Assembly (NCBI GenBank): GCA_030432295.1
Contig: JAUIHI010000023.1
Span: 43,988-107,987 of the forward strand
DNA: 64,000 nt
Source of the DNA: Anaerolineae bacterium
GTDB taxonomy: Bacteria; Chloroflexota; Anaerolineae; Caldilineales; Caldilineaceae
Direction of reading: 5' to 3'
The notes beneath the pieces were generated by a model. The model searched no databases, was not told the origin of the DNA, and saw only the letters and a list, made by a program, of their open reading frames with translations. Below are positions 1 to 8,082 of the stretch, in pieces. How positions within the stretch are numbered: position 1 is the stretch's first letter; the number at the start of each line of letters is the position of its first letter. Both the position numbers and the translations under genes were made by a program.

Positions 1-91
1 CAGTAAGAGAATTTTTGTGGTCATTGGGTTTTGATTCCGTTGATGTGAATAGCGGCTCTGAAATTGGGGACGGAGCGCATCCGGAAGGGGG

Positions 92-167
92 CTACCAGCA
101 GAATCGACGGAACTAAAACGCACCTGCCGAAGTGGGCCGGTTGACATTCATCCGGCTCTGCTGGTAG
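92..167. repeat. inverted repeat upstream of first gene
   Basis: CTACCAGCAGA (92-102) and TCTGCTGGTAG (157-167) are perfect 11-bp complementary arms about 54 nt apart. The rest of positions 1-178 shows no gene. The right arm overlaps the predicted promoter of the acetyltransferase gene, so the repeat could be an operator or the end of an upstream unit; function unknown. Confidence 0.4.
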
Positions 168-170
168 GAT
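141..170 (+). promoter_or_regulatory. sigma-70 promoter for the acetyltransferase gene
   Basis: TTGACA at 141-146 and TAGGAT at 165-170 are separated by 18 nt. The start point would fall near 177, giving a leader of about 30 nt before the ATG at 209. This argues against the in-frame TTG at 179 as the start. Confidence 0.55.
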
Positions 171-208
171 CAACTCCATTGCGCCGATCCATTCATCCAA
201 TACCTATT

Positions 209-1183
209 ATGACAGCACATAACCCCATTACACAAACATCCACCCAATCCGAGACTACCCACCCGTTCACCCTGCGCGCGCCCACACGGGAGGACGCTGC
301 GCTGGTGGTGGATGTGATGAACGCCTGCCAGAGCGCGCTGGGGGATGCGCCGGATATGAACGTGGATGAGTTGCTGAAGGATTGGGTAGGCGCGGACCTG
401 GACGACCAGGCGGTGCTGGTCTTTGGGCCGGATGGCGAGGTGGTCGGTTTTGCCGATTTGATGAACCGACGCTACCAACAGATCAATGTCTATGCCTATC
501 CCTTGCCTGGACCCCACTGGACAGCCGTCTTTGCCCAGTTGATGGCGTGGGGCGAGGACTGGGCGTCCAGCCACAAGCATCTGGGCGAAGGCGTGGACAA
601 AGTGGAAGTTCATTTTTTCCGCCGGGCCAACGACGAAGCCGCCTGCCGCGCTTTGGAAGGCGCGGGCTATTCCAATGTGCGCACCCACTACGTAATGGTT
701 GCCGAACTGGCCGAAGCGCCCCCTCTGCCCATTTGGCCGGATGGAATTTCTGTCCGTTCGTACACACCCGGCGTAGACGACGACGATCTCTTTCTGGGAG
801 GCGAGGAATCCTTTCAGGATATGTGGAATCGTCCGTCCAGCACCAAAGAGCGCTGGCTTCTGCCCACCCAGGCCGAAAACTTTGACCCGACGCTCTGGTT
901 TCTGCCCTACGACACAACAACCGGTGATGTGTGTGGCGTCTGCCTCTGCTCGATTGTGGCAGGTGTGGGAGAAGTGGATACACTGGGCATCCGCCGTGCC
1001 TGGCGACGGCAGGGGCTGGGGCTGGCCCTGCTCCACCACGCCTACGGCGAATTGTGGCAGCGGGGCGTCCGCCAGGTGAGTCTGAGTGTAGACGCCGAAA
1101 GCCCCACCGGCGCGCCCCGGCTATACGAACGGGCGGGCTTTCGGGTGGTGAAACAGTTTGCCCGCTATATGAAAAAAATCTAG
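209..1183 (+). CDS. GNAT-family N-acetyltransferase, two-domain
   Basis: Protein of 324 residues predicted to transfer an acetyl group from acetyl-CoA to an unknown acceptor. The C-terminal half shows the GNAT motif A with the acetyl-CoA pyrophosphate loop RRQGLG inside VDTLGIRRAWRRQGLGLALL, followed by the typical VSLSVDAESPTGAPRLYERAGF segment near the end. The N-terminal half looks like a second, degenerate GNAT fold (FADLMNR, then ALEGAGYSNVRTHYVM), the tandem layout of mycothiol-synthase-like acetyltransferases. The ATG at 209 is chosen because the predicted promoter fires just before an upstream TTG at 179; no good ribosome binding site is visible for either. The stop codon is followed directly by a family A palindrome. 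Substrate cannot be told from sequence. Confidence 0.85.
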   Translation: MTAHNPITQTSTQSETTHPFTLRAPTREDAALVVDVMNACQSALGDAPDMNVDELLKDWVGADLDDQAVLVFGPDGEVVGFADLMNRRYQQINVYAYPLPGPHWTAVFAQLMAWGEDWASSHKHLGEGVDKVEVHFFRRANDEAACRALEGAGYSNVRTHYVMVAELAEAPPLPIWPDGISVRSYTPGVDDDDLFLGGEESFQDMWNRPSSTKERWLLPTQAENFDPTLWFLPYDTTTGDVCGVCLCSIVAGVGEVDTLGIRRAWRRQGLGLALLHHAYGELWQRGVRQVSLSVDAESPTGAPRLYERAGFRVVKQFARYMKKI

Positions 1184-1272
1184 CAGATATTGGGTATTGG
1201 ATATTTCGTAGTGGCGTCCAACCGGTGTCACTACAAAATATCCAATACCCAATCCCCAATATCAAATATCCT
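1184..1272. repeat. family A intergenic palindrome, copy 1
   Basis: Begins immediately after the stop codon with CAGATATTGGGTATTGG, continues as GATATTTCGTAGTG, and is mirrored by CACTACAAAATATCC and AATACCCAAT after a short loop. Near-identical units occur at 23634-23707, 40981-41054 and 44513-44595. No T-tract follows, so a classical terminator is unlikely. Confidence 0.8.
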
Positions 1273-1299
1273 ACCCTCAATCCCCCAGGAGAAAATCCA

Positions 1300-2523
1300 A
1301 TGCACTTCGAACTACTCATCAAAGGCGGCGAAGTTGTCAACCCCGGCGGCCAGAGCGGACGGCTGGATGTGGGCATCCGGCGCAACCGGGTGGCTGCGAT
1401 AGAGCCGAACATCCCCGCCGAGAGCGCAGCCCGTGTGGTGGACGCCAGCGGCCAGATCGTCACCCCTGGCCTGATTGACCTGCACACCCACGTCTACCAC
1501 AACGTCACATTCTGGGGCATCCACGCCGACCCGGTGGCCGCCCGCAGCGGCGTGACCACCTGGCTCGATGTGGGGTCTGCCGGCGCATTCAATGTGCTGG
1601 GCTTTCGGGAATGGGTGGCCAAGCCCTCCACGTCCCGCCTCTACGGCCTCCTCAACATTTCCTCCATCGGTCTGACCGCGGCCACCTGGGAACTCACCAA
1701 TCTGGAATACTGCGATGTGGATTTGTGCGTCAAACTGATCGAGCAGAACCCGGACCTGCTCCTGGGCATCAAAGCCCGCATCGACCGCAACACCACCCGG
1801 GGCACAGGCATCGAACCCCTGCGCCTGGCACGGCAAGCCGCGGATCGGGTGCAGCTTCCGCTGATGGTCCACATCGGCAGCGGCCTCCCCCTCTTGGATG
1901 TATTGGAGCAGATGCGCCCCGGCGATATTCTGACCCACTGCTTCACCGGCGGGGATATGCGTATCATCGACGATTCGGGTGTGCTGCTGGAAGCGGCGAA
2001 ACGGGCCTGGGATTCGGGTGTGATTCTGGACATCGGCCACGGCGCGGGGTCGTTCTCGTTTGAAACAGCCGAAAAAATGTTTGCTGCCGGCTATCAGCCG
2101 GATGTGATCTCCACCGACATCCACCAGATGAGCATCCACGGCCCCCTCTACGATATGCCCACCTGTCTGAGCAAATTCCTGGCCCTGGGGATGAGTCTGG
2201 AGGACGTGATCGCTGCGTCCACTGTGCGGGCCGCGGAAGCGATGGGGCTGGCCGACGAAGTGGGAACCCTGCGTGTGGGCAGCCTGGCGGATGTGGCTCT
2301 CTTCGAGATTCTGGAAGGCGATTTCCCCTTCTACGACGTGCGCATGCTCCAGCGCAACGGCAAGCAATTGTTGCGCAACACAATGACAATCATCAATGGC
2401 CGGGAACTCCCCCGCACCTGCGATGGCCCCACCGCGCCCTGGATCGAACTGAGCGAGGGCCAGCAGAAGCTGGTCGAATTGGGCCACGCGCCTGACAAAT
2501 TGGCCGTGACCCACTGCTGCTAG
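1300..2523 (+). CDS. amidohydrolase/deacetylase family metallohydrolase
   Basis: Cytosolic metal-dependent hydrolase of 407 residues in the amidohydrolase superfamily, closest in character to the dihydroorotase-like deacetylase group. Visible metal ligands are the HTH pair at residues 62-64 (LHTHVYHN), a lysine in LLGIKARI that would be the carbamylated bridge, histidines in PLMVHIGSG and ILTHCFTG, and the catalytic aspartate in VISTDIHQ. N-terminal (LLIKGGEVVNP) and C-terminal (GSLADVALFEI) strands form the usual composite beta-sandwich. ATG 1300 follows AGGAG at 1287-1291. It lies between an acetyltransferase and a serine hydrolase on the same strand, suggesting turnover of an N-acyl or cyclic amide compound, but the substrate is not determinable. 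Confidence 0.88.
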   Translation: MHFELLIKGGEVVNPGGQSGRLDVGIRRNRVAAIEPNIPAESAARVVDASGQIVTPGLIDLHTHVYHNVTFWGIHADPVAARSGVTTWLDVGSAGAFNVLGFREWVAKPSTSRLYGLLNISSIGLTAATWELTNLEYCDVDLCVKLIEQNPDLLLGIKARIDRNTTRGTGIEPLRLARQAADRVQLPLMVHIGSGLPLLDVLEQMRPGDILTHCFTGGDMRIIDDSGVLLEAAKRAWDSGVILDIGHGAGSFSFETAEKMFAAGYQPDVISTDIHQMSIHGPLYDMPTCLSKFLALGMSLEDVIAASTVRAAEAMGLADEVGTLRVGSLADVALFEILEGDFPFYDVRMLQRNGKQLLRNTMTIINGRELPRTCDGPTAPWIELSEGQQKLVELGHAPDKLAVTHCC

Positions 2524-2558
2524 GAGAAACTGCCAGCAGCAACTGCATAGTTTCAAAT

Positions 2559-2608
2559 GTGGTGGGTGGTGCGTGCATCAGTTCACGCACTACGCACCAC
2601 CCACCACA
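2559..2608. repeat. family B palindrome, copy 1
   Basis: GTGGTGGGTGGTGCGTG and its complement CACGCACCACCCACCAC flank a short centre containing GCGTGCATCAGTTCACGC. The unit shares GTGCGTAGTGCGTG-type words with the perfect palindrome at 10203-10250. It lies between the amidohydrolase stop and the serine hydrolase start. Confidence 0.75.
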
Positions 2609-2622
2609 ACAGGATTTTCCCG

Positions 2623-4053
2623 ATGACACACCGACTCCCCCGTAGCACGCCCGAAGCCCAGGGCATTTCCGCTGCTGCCATCTCCGATTTTGTAGAAGTT
2701 GCCGACAAAACCATCCACGACATCCACAGTCTGATGATTATGCGTCACGGCGCGGTGGTGACCGAGGGCTGGTGGCATCCCTTTGAGGAAGAACGCAACC
2801 ACGTACTCTTCTCCCTGAGCAAAAGTTTCACATCTTCTGCCATCGGTCTGGCCGTGGACGAGGGATTGCTGACAGTGAACGATCCGGTCATCGGCTTCTT
2901 CCCCGACGACCTGCCCGCAACAGTCAGCGACAATCTGGCCTCGATGACCGTCCATCACCTGCTGGCCATGTACACCGGCCACAGCGAGGACACCACCGGG
3001 TACTTGCGCTCTTCTGCGGATGGCAATTGGGTCAAAGCCTTTCTGGCCCAGCCCGCCACCTACCCACCGGGAAGCTACTTTCTCTACAACACCGGCGCAA
3101 CGTATATGCTCTCGGCGATTGTGCAGAAGCTGACCGGCCAGACGCTCATCGACTACCTGACCCCCCGCCTCTTTGCACCGTTGGGGATCGCCAACCCAAC
3201 CTGGGAAACCTGCCCGCGAGGCATCAACACTGGCGGCTACGGGCTGAAGATTACGACGGAGGACATCGCCTGCTTCGGGCAGATGTATCTGCAAAAGGGC
3301 GTCTGGCAGGGCCAGCAGATTCTTCCCGGGGCCTGGGTGGCCGAGGCAACCCGCTATCACAGCGACAACAGCCCCAACGAAAATGTCGACTGGGCACAGG
3401 GCTACGGCTACCAGTTCTGGCGCTGCCAGCACAACGCCTATCGGGGCGACGGCGCTTTCGGCCAGTTCTGCGTCGTCTTGCCGGAGCAGGACGCGGTGAT
3501 CGCCATCACCTCCGGCGTCGGTCCAATGCAACCCACTCTGGACCTGATTTGGGAACATCTGCTGCCTGCGTTCGGGCCGGTTGCCCTGCCCGCGGATGGC
3601 GCAGCCCACAGCCGCTTGCAGGAGAGACTGGCGGGCCTTGCCATTCCGCCCCAGGCCGGGGAATCGTCTTCAGCCATCGCCCAACAGGTGACGGGACGTT
3701 CCTATCGTATGGCTGAGAATGTGCGGGGCATACGGACGTTTTCCTTCGATTTTGGCCCAGAACAGAACATTTGTACAATAGAGGGGCCGTGGGGAGAAGA
3801 ACAGATTGTCTGTGGTGTGGGGGAATGGCGCAAAGGGGAATCCCTCTTTGCCGAGCGGGAACGTCAGCCCGCCGCGGTCAGCGGTGCGTGGAGCACCCCG
3901 GATACCTTCGCTTTCCGGGTCTATTTCTACGAAAGCCCCTTCTGCGTCAGCTACACCTGCCGCTTTGACGACGACACGCTGACCGTTGAGTCCGCGCTGA
4001 ATGTTGCGTTCGGCCCGACAGGACTTCCCCAATTGGTGGGGAAAGCGCGCTGA
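2623..4053 (+). CDS. serine hydrolase, beta-lactamase class C fold
   Basis: A 476-residue penicillin-binding-protein/esterase-like hydrolase. The SxxK nucleophile motif appears as SLSKSFTSSAIG, the second motif as YNTGATYMLSAIVQKLTG, and the third region as RGDGAFGQF. A beta-rich C-terminal extension (about residues 350-476) resembles the lipocalin-like tail of many family members. The ATG at 2623 is preferred over one at 2557 because the upstream codons come entirely from the family B palindrome; the ribosome binding site (AGG about 10 nt upstream) is weak. No signal peptide is evident, so a cytoplasmic esterase, amidase or peptidase role is more likely than cell-wall work. Confidence 0.87.
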   Translation: MTHRLPRSTPEAQGISAAAISDFVEVADKTIHDIHSLMIMRHGAVVTEGWWHPFEEERNHVLFSLSKSFTSSAIGLAVDEGLLTVNDPVIGFFPDDLPATVSDNLASMTVHHLLAMYTGHSEDTTGYLRSSADGNWVKAFLAQPATYPPGSYFLYNTGATYMLSAIVQKLTGQTLIDYLTPRLFAPLGIANPTWETCPRGINTGGYGLKITTEDIACFGQMYLQKGVWQGQQILPGAWVAEATRYHSDNSPNENVDWAQGYGYQFWRCQHNAYRGDGAFGQFCVVLPEQDAVIAITSGVGPMQPTLDLIWEHLLPAFGPVALPADGAAHSRLQERLAGLAIPPQAGESSSAIAQQVTGRSYRMAENVRGIRTFSFDFGPEQNICTIEGPWGEEQIVCGVGEWRKGESLFAERERQPAAVSGAWSTPDTFAFRVYFYESPFCVSYTCRFDDDTLTVESALNVAFGPTGLPQLVGKAR

Positions 4054-4099
4054 ATTGCGCGGTTTGAGTAAGGGTTGACGCCGAAATAATGCACGACAG

Positions 4100-4161
4100 C
4101 CTTCCGGGGAGCGGCCACAAAATCAGGCAATACGAAGCAGATTTGGCCGCTTCCCGGAAGG
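4100..4161. repeat. intergenic stem-loop
   Basis: CCTTCCGGGGAGCGGCCA (4100-4117) pairs with TGGCCGCTTCCCGGAAGG (4144-4161) with one mismatch. It lies between the serine hydrolase and the SRPBCC gene and has no T-tract; possibly an mRNA-stabilising or REP-like hairpin. Confidence 0.65.
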
Positions 4162-4208
4162 TCGGAATCGATGACTTATTGGATCGTCAATCCTAAAGGA
4201 GAAGAAGG

Positions 4209-4643
4209 ATGAAGTACACCTGTGAATTGATCATCAACCTGCCCCGCCAGCGGATGATCGAAATCTTTGACAACCCGGACAATATGCACAAATGGCAGCC
4301 GGGGCTAGTCAGCTTCGAGCATCTGAGCGGGGAACCGGGCCAGCCAGGGGCGAAGTCCAAACTGCTCTACGATATGAACGGACGCAAAATGGAGATGATC
4401 GAGACGATTGTAAGCCGGGACCTGCCAGACAGTTTCACCGGAACCTACGACGCCGATGTCGTTCACAATATCATCGAAAACCATTTCTATGTGGATGGGC
4501 CAGCATCCACCCGTTGGGTAATGGATACGGAATTTCAATTCTCCGGATTTATGAGGATCGCTTCCAAATTTATGGGCGGCGCCTTCCGCAAACAGTCGAT
4601 GGAATTTATGCAGAACTTCAAGGAATTTGCGGAGAGTCAATAG
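4209..4643 (+). CDS. SRPBCC (START/Bet v1-like) family protein
   Basis: A 144-residue protein with the polyketide-cyclase/SRPBCC pattern: an N-terminal beta strand (YTCELIINLPRQRMIEIFD), a NPDNMHKWQPG motif typical of the helix-loop entering the hydrophobic cavity, RWVMDTEFQFSG strands, and a long C-terminal amphipathic helix ending EFMQNFKEFAES. Such proteins bind hydrophobic ligands or act as cyclases or AHSA1-like factors; the ligand is unknown. ATG 4209 is preceded by a strong AAAGGAGAAGAAGG site. It is a stand-alone small gene after a hairpin. Confidence 0.8.
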   Translation: MKYTCELIINLPRQRMIEIFDNPDNMHKWQPGLVSFEHLSGEPGQPGAKSKLLYDMNGRKMEMIETIVSRDLPDSFTGTYDADVVHNIIENHFYVDGPASTRWVMDTEFQFSGFMRIASKFMGGAFRKQSMEFMQNFKEFAESQ

Positions 4644-4782
4644 AGACGGCAGACGACGGGACACAGACCGCGGCTGTGTCCGCCCGCGCCGATAAGGAGG
4701 ACGGTTCTTCATTTCAACCTGTTTTTGGGTATACTGAGCCTCACAGTATCCAAATTTATCCCCCCAAACTGAGGAGAAATCT

Positions 4783-5184
4783 GTGAAAGTCGCGTATGTA
4801 TTTGCTCTACCCCGTTCCGCCAGCTACAAACTGGCCCAAATGATCCTGCCCCAACTGGAAGCCGGCACCCACGGCGTGGATGTGGCCGGGATGTTCTTCT
4901 TCGACGACAACACTTTTGTCCTGCGTGCCGGCGACCCGGTGGGCGAGCGGCTGGCGAAGGTGGCCGCGGAGAAGGGCATTCTGCTGATGATGTGCGATAT
5001 GTGCGCGTTGGAGCGCAACCTGGCCGAGGGCGAACCCCGCTGGTGTGACGCCGATGGCGTGGGCCGCACCGAGCCGGGCGAATGTCATACAGTCAACACA
5101 GTGGCTGGTGTCCACGTGGGCTGCTTCCCCGACCTCTACGCCGCGCTGGCTGGCAACCCGCCGGATCAGGTGATTACGCTGTAA
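4783..5184 (+). CDS. DsrE-like small sulfur-relay-type protein (SaoD-like)
   Basis: A 133-residue protein starting at GTG 4783, six nucleotides after GAGGAG (4771-4776). It opens with KVAYVFALPRSASYKLAQMI, a Rossmann-like first strand and helix resembling DsrE-family subunits, and carries a conspicuous cysteine pair in MMCDMCALERNL plus later cysteines in RWCDADG, GECHTVN and VGCFPDLY. The layout recalls DsrE-related proteins annotated SaoD, which I infer from general appearance only. Cysteine density suggests redox, sulfur or selenium chemistry, or metal binding. No other sulfur-relay gene is adjacent. Confidence 0.55.
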   Translation: MKVAYVFALPRSASYKLAQMILPQLEAGTHGVDVAGMFFFDDNTFVLRAGDPVGERLAKVAAEKGILLMMCDMCALERNLAEGEPRWCDADGVGRTEPGECHTVNTVAGVHVGCFPDLYAALAGNPPDQVITL

Positions 5185-5226
5185 TACGGAGGGTTTGAGC
5201 CGCCAGCGGTGAGTCGAATTTCCAAT

Positions 5227-5293
5227 ATAGAAAGGTGAAGCGTGCTGCGTGAGATCGTCGTCCGATCTCACGCAGCACGCTTCACCTTTCTAT
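5227..5293. repeat. family B palindrome, copy 3 (31-bp perfect arms)
   Basis: Positions 5227-5257 and 5263-5293 are perfectly complementary 31-nt arms around a 5-nt loop. The arms contain GAAAGGTGAAGCGTGCTGC and GCGTGAGATCG. The element sits between convergent genes, where it could act as a bidirectional stop or insulator. Related units are at 22354-22415 and 45036-45060. Confidence 0.9.
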
Positions 5294-5322
5294 GGAGAAA
5301 ATATCAGCGGTCCCGGTTTATC

Positions 5323-6114
5323 TCACCCCCGCTGCACCCGCCACGTCTGGCTGTAGAGCGGCGCGGTCGCCAGAGCCGCGTGATAGGACGCGGCATCCGG
5401 GAAGGTCCGTTCGGCCAGTCGATAGCCGGTCATTGTCACCGGAAAACTCTCCACGCCGAAGGGCCAGGGATCGCAGGTGGCGGTCGTGTCGTCGTAGCAG
5501 AAGCGAATCTCTACACAGCCTTCCGGGCCGCCTGTGGGATAGCAGCCCAACAGTGCGCCAGACGGCCAGGGCACGCCCAGTCGCAGAGAGGCGTTGTCGC
5601 AGAACTGAAGCAGACGGGTATGCGCTTCTAGAGACTCCGCTTCCATTCCCGCCAGCAGTTCGGATGCATCTCTAAAATGGATACGGGCCTGGGCTTGCAG
5701 TTCCTCTTCCCAGGCGAAGAAACCGGCAATCTGTTCCCGGTCTTCGGCGCTGAAGGGCAGACTCGCCAGCGACATTTCGTAGAGCAGACTGGCGTGACGG
5801 GCCACCAGCAGCGCGGTGTAGGGGTGATGGCCCCAGGCGATCCGCACCCCCTTTTGCCAGATGGCGATCTTCTCCGCCACGTCCGTGTTATGCAGAAAGT
5901 CCATCGGCACGCCGTCATCCCGCAGCCGTGGCTTCTCCTCCCAATCCGTCCAGCCGCTGTCGTGGAGGATCACCGCCACTTCCAGCAGATCGAACAACGG
6001 CGGACGGACGAAACGTTCGTTGCCCCAATGACGGCAGAACTCGGCAGCCATCACCCCGTGGGATGGCTGGGAAAGACAGAGCAGCCCGCCGTCCTCCATT
6101 TCCCGGACAATCAT
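5323..6114 (-). CDS. DUF3891 family protein
   Basis: A 263-residue soluble protein matching the general look of the DUF3891 family: an N-terminal LCLSQPSHGVMAAEFCRHWGN segment, a VAVILHDSGWTDWEE motif and an AWGHHPYTALLVARHASLLYE helix, which together resemble an all-helical HD-like metal-binding arrangement (HD and HH pairs). The C-terminal half is beta-rich with a DDTTATCDPWPFG segment. The start at 6114 follows AGGAG at a good distance. Function is unknown; the His/Asp layout hints at a hydrolase, but that is inference. Confidence 0.7.
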   Translation of the reverse strand: MIVREMEDGGLLCLSQPSHGVMAAEFCRHWGNERFVRPPLFDLLEVAVILHDSGWTDWEEKPRLRDDGVPMDFLHNTDVAEKIAIWQKGVRIAWGHHPYTALLVARHASLLYEMSLASLPFSAEDREQIAGFFAWEEELQAQARIHFRDASELLAGMEAESLEAHTRLLQFCDNASLRLGVPWPSGALLGCYPTGGPEGCVEIRFCYDDTTATCDPWPFGVESFPVTMTGYRLAERTFPDAASYHAALATAPLYSQTWRVQRG

Positions 6115-6137
6115 TTCTTTTCTCCTGAGCTAAGGAT

Positions 6138-6218
6138 GGGACGCAGATTACGCTGAAACCACAGATTTACGCAGATTTTATCAGCGTCAATCACCTTTTT
6201 CTGTGACATCTGCGTCCC
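6138..6218. repeat. family D palindrome, copy 1 (CGCAGATT-type)
   Basis: GGGACGCAGAT (6138-6148) is mirrored by ATCTGCGTCCC (6208-6218), with inner words ACGCAGATTTTATCAGCGTC. The same vocabulary (CGCAGATTTT, ATCCGTGT, TTTATCAG) recurs at 24108-24219, 28651-28781, 36147-36280 and 48331-48373. It lies between the DUF3891 gene and the Rieske gene. Confidence 0.7.
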
Positions 6219-6226
6219 GCGGTTCA

Positions 6227-8005
6227 TTATCCCTCAAACAACTTTTCGTTGCGATGCAGCCGCCGGGCGATACCGAAAGTCTGTCCTTGGGCGCGCACAG
6301 TGGGCGAATGGGCGGCCAGATAGCGGGCCGCAGCCACCAGCACATAGACCGCCTCGTCCGCCGACGCGCCGCCCGCCAGGAGCAGGTCGTGCTGACGGAA
6401 GGCCGCTTCCACCGACTGAATTGTGTGGAAGTCCCGGTCCTCCCGCAGGAGAAGCCCGGCCAGTTCCGCGCGCAATTCCGCCGCATCTCCACCCCGGAAG
6501 AGATACTCCCCGACGGCATTCCCCGCCTGATTCACCTGCTGTTGCCGATCCAGCAGCCCTTCCAAACCGGGCAGGGCAGGCGTCGAACCGTTGCGGGCCG
6601 CGGGTTGGGGCAGCCGGGCCGCGGGAATATTGAGGAAGCGGTCCAGATAGACGCTCATCGCGGCGTCGAAGACCCCGCGCAGGAGGAGCAGATACCCATC
6701 CGGTGCGCTGTACCCGTCCAGCCGCCGCAGCCCCTGGTGGACCGCGTTGGCAAAGGTGAAGGTGTGCAGGGCCGTGTCCCAATCGCCAAATTCGTTGCTG
6801 GTGTGGAAGCGGGCGATGCGCAGGGCCGCGGCGTAGGCGACAGTAGAGGCCAGCTCCACTTCCGTCGCGCCGTCACGCAGCGCGGCCAGCAGCCCGGCAA
6901 TACTCGCCTGGGGATCGTCCTCCAGCAGAATCGGCACAAGCGCGGCCCGCCCCTGCCAACTTCCCCGTTGGGTCGCGCCGCTTGCCAGTGCGTCGGGAAG
7001 CTGATCGAAGGCTTGCCGCAGCAGAACAATCAGATCGATGGGGTTGCGCCAGGCGTTGGACTCCTCCATGCGTCGGGCCGCCGCGTAGCCGGGAACCAGA
7101 CTGGTCAACACCTGCTCAGCCTGCTCCCAACCCACAATATCCAGCGCTTCAAAGGCTTTGTTGGTGAAGTCGAGCGGGTGGCCCACATCGATATAACGGA
7201 AGTCGGTGGCTGCGCTGAAGAGAATGTCCGCCATCTCCTGGGGACCCGCGCCGGCGCGCAGCGCGGTGACAATACAGCGCTCAGCCCCCTCGTCGTCGCG
7301 CACGGTAATGAAGCGGCGGAACCACTGCTTCAACAGTGGCAGTTCTGGGCTGCCGCCGGGCAGGGGCGAGACGAGGAAACGGGGGGATCGGCCCGCTGTG
7401 TCCGCGGCCACCGCGGCCAGCCCGTGGGTCAAAGCTCTGGAGCGGTCTTCCGGGCGCAAGCTGGGCAGGAGATTCTGGAAACAGGTGAGCATCGTCAAGC
7501 CCTGGCCCCAGCCCTGCATCCGATAGCGAGTGCCGAATTCCAGCCCGGCGGCGAAGGGGGTGCGGGTGTCCTGGCTTTCGTCGATCAGACTGATGACCCC
7601 TTTGGCGAGGACCAGCGACAGATTGCGTTCCAGCCCCACTTGCAGCCGCTCCTTCTGCTGGGCCAGGGACGGGCGGTGGAGCGTCGGGTCCACATAGACA
7701 TCGCCGTCGCGGACTTCTACGGGAAAGTTGGGCGTGTCGTCGGCCCACAGGTCAAAGGAGCCGCCGGTGCAGAGATCGAAGCGGGCGTGATGCCAGTGGC
7801 AGGTGAGGATGCCGTCGGCCACGCTGCCTTTGTCCAGGGGGAAGCCCATATGGGGGCAGCGATTGTCCAGGGCGTAGACGCGCCCCGCGTGATGGACGAG
7901 GACGATGACCTGATCGTCCACATAGACGGTGTGCAGGCCGACTTTCGTGACTTCGGCGAGAGAGGCGACGCGCTGGAAGGTGTCGGTGCGGGTGGTGGTG
8001 GGCAT
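6227..8005 (-). CDS. Rieske [2Fe-2S] protein with long helical C-terminal domain
   Basis: A 592-residue protein. Residues 1-110 form a Rieske ferredoxin domain with ligands C50 and H52 (NRCPHMGFPL) and C69 and H72 (LTCHWHHARF), the canonical CxH...CxxH pattern. The remaining 480 residues are predicted largely helical, with His-containing stretches ARFHTSNEFGDWDTALHTF and NAVHQGLRR and no mononuclear-iron 2-His-1-Asp pattern of ring-hydroxylating oxygenases that I can recognise. So the Rieske centre may feed electrons to a novel attached module. ATG 8005 is chosen over upstream alternatives because GGAG lies 8 nt before it and the promoter at 8045-8073 gives a short leader. Confidence 0.78.
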   Translation of the reverse strand: MPTTTRTDTFQRVASLAEVTKVGLHTVYVDDQVIVLVHHAGRVYALDNRCPHMGFPLDKGSVADGILTCHWHHARFDLCTGGSFDLWADDTPNFPVEVRDGDVYVDPTLHRPSLAQQKERLQVGLERNLSLVLAKGVISLIDESQDTRTPFAAGLEFGTRYRMQGWGQGLTMLTCFQNLLPSLRPEDRSRALTHGLAAVAADTAGRSPRFLVSPLPGGSPELPLLKQWFRRFITVRDDEGAERCIVTALRAGAGPQEMADILFSAATDFRYIDVGHPLDFTNKAFEALDIVGWEQAEQVLTSLVPGYAAARRMEESNAWRNPIDLIVLLRQAFDQLPDALASGATQRGSWQGRAALVPILLEDDPQASIAGLLAALRDGATEVELASTVAYAAALRIARFHTSNEFGDWDTALHTFTFANAVHQGLRRLDGYSAPDGYLLLLRGVFDAAMSVYLDRFLNIPAARLPQPAARNGSTPALPGLEGLLDRQQQVNQAGNAVGEYLFRGGDAAELRAELAGLLLREDRDFHTIQSVEAAFRQHDLLLAGGASADEAVYVLVAAARYLAAHSPTVRAQGQTFGIARRLHRNEKLFEG

Positions 8006-8044
8006 TGGGGGTTCTCCTTTTGAACGCAAAAAGTAGATAGGTCC

Positions 8045-8073
8045 ACTATACGCCAGAGCGGGCGGGCACGCAA
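8045..8073 (-). promoter_or_regulatory. sigma-70 promoter for the Rieske gene
   Basis: On the minus strand TTGCGT (8073-8068) and TATAGT (8050-8045) are separated by exactly 17 nt; transcription would begin about 30 nt upstream of the ATG at 8005. Confidence 0.55.
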
Positions 8074-8082
8074 GACTCGAAA

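Noticed and set aside
6203..8023. About 606-codon plus-strand frame opposite the Rieske gene
   Set aside because: Contains no recognisable domain, while the opposite strand has intact Rieske ligands, SD and promoter.
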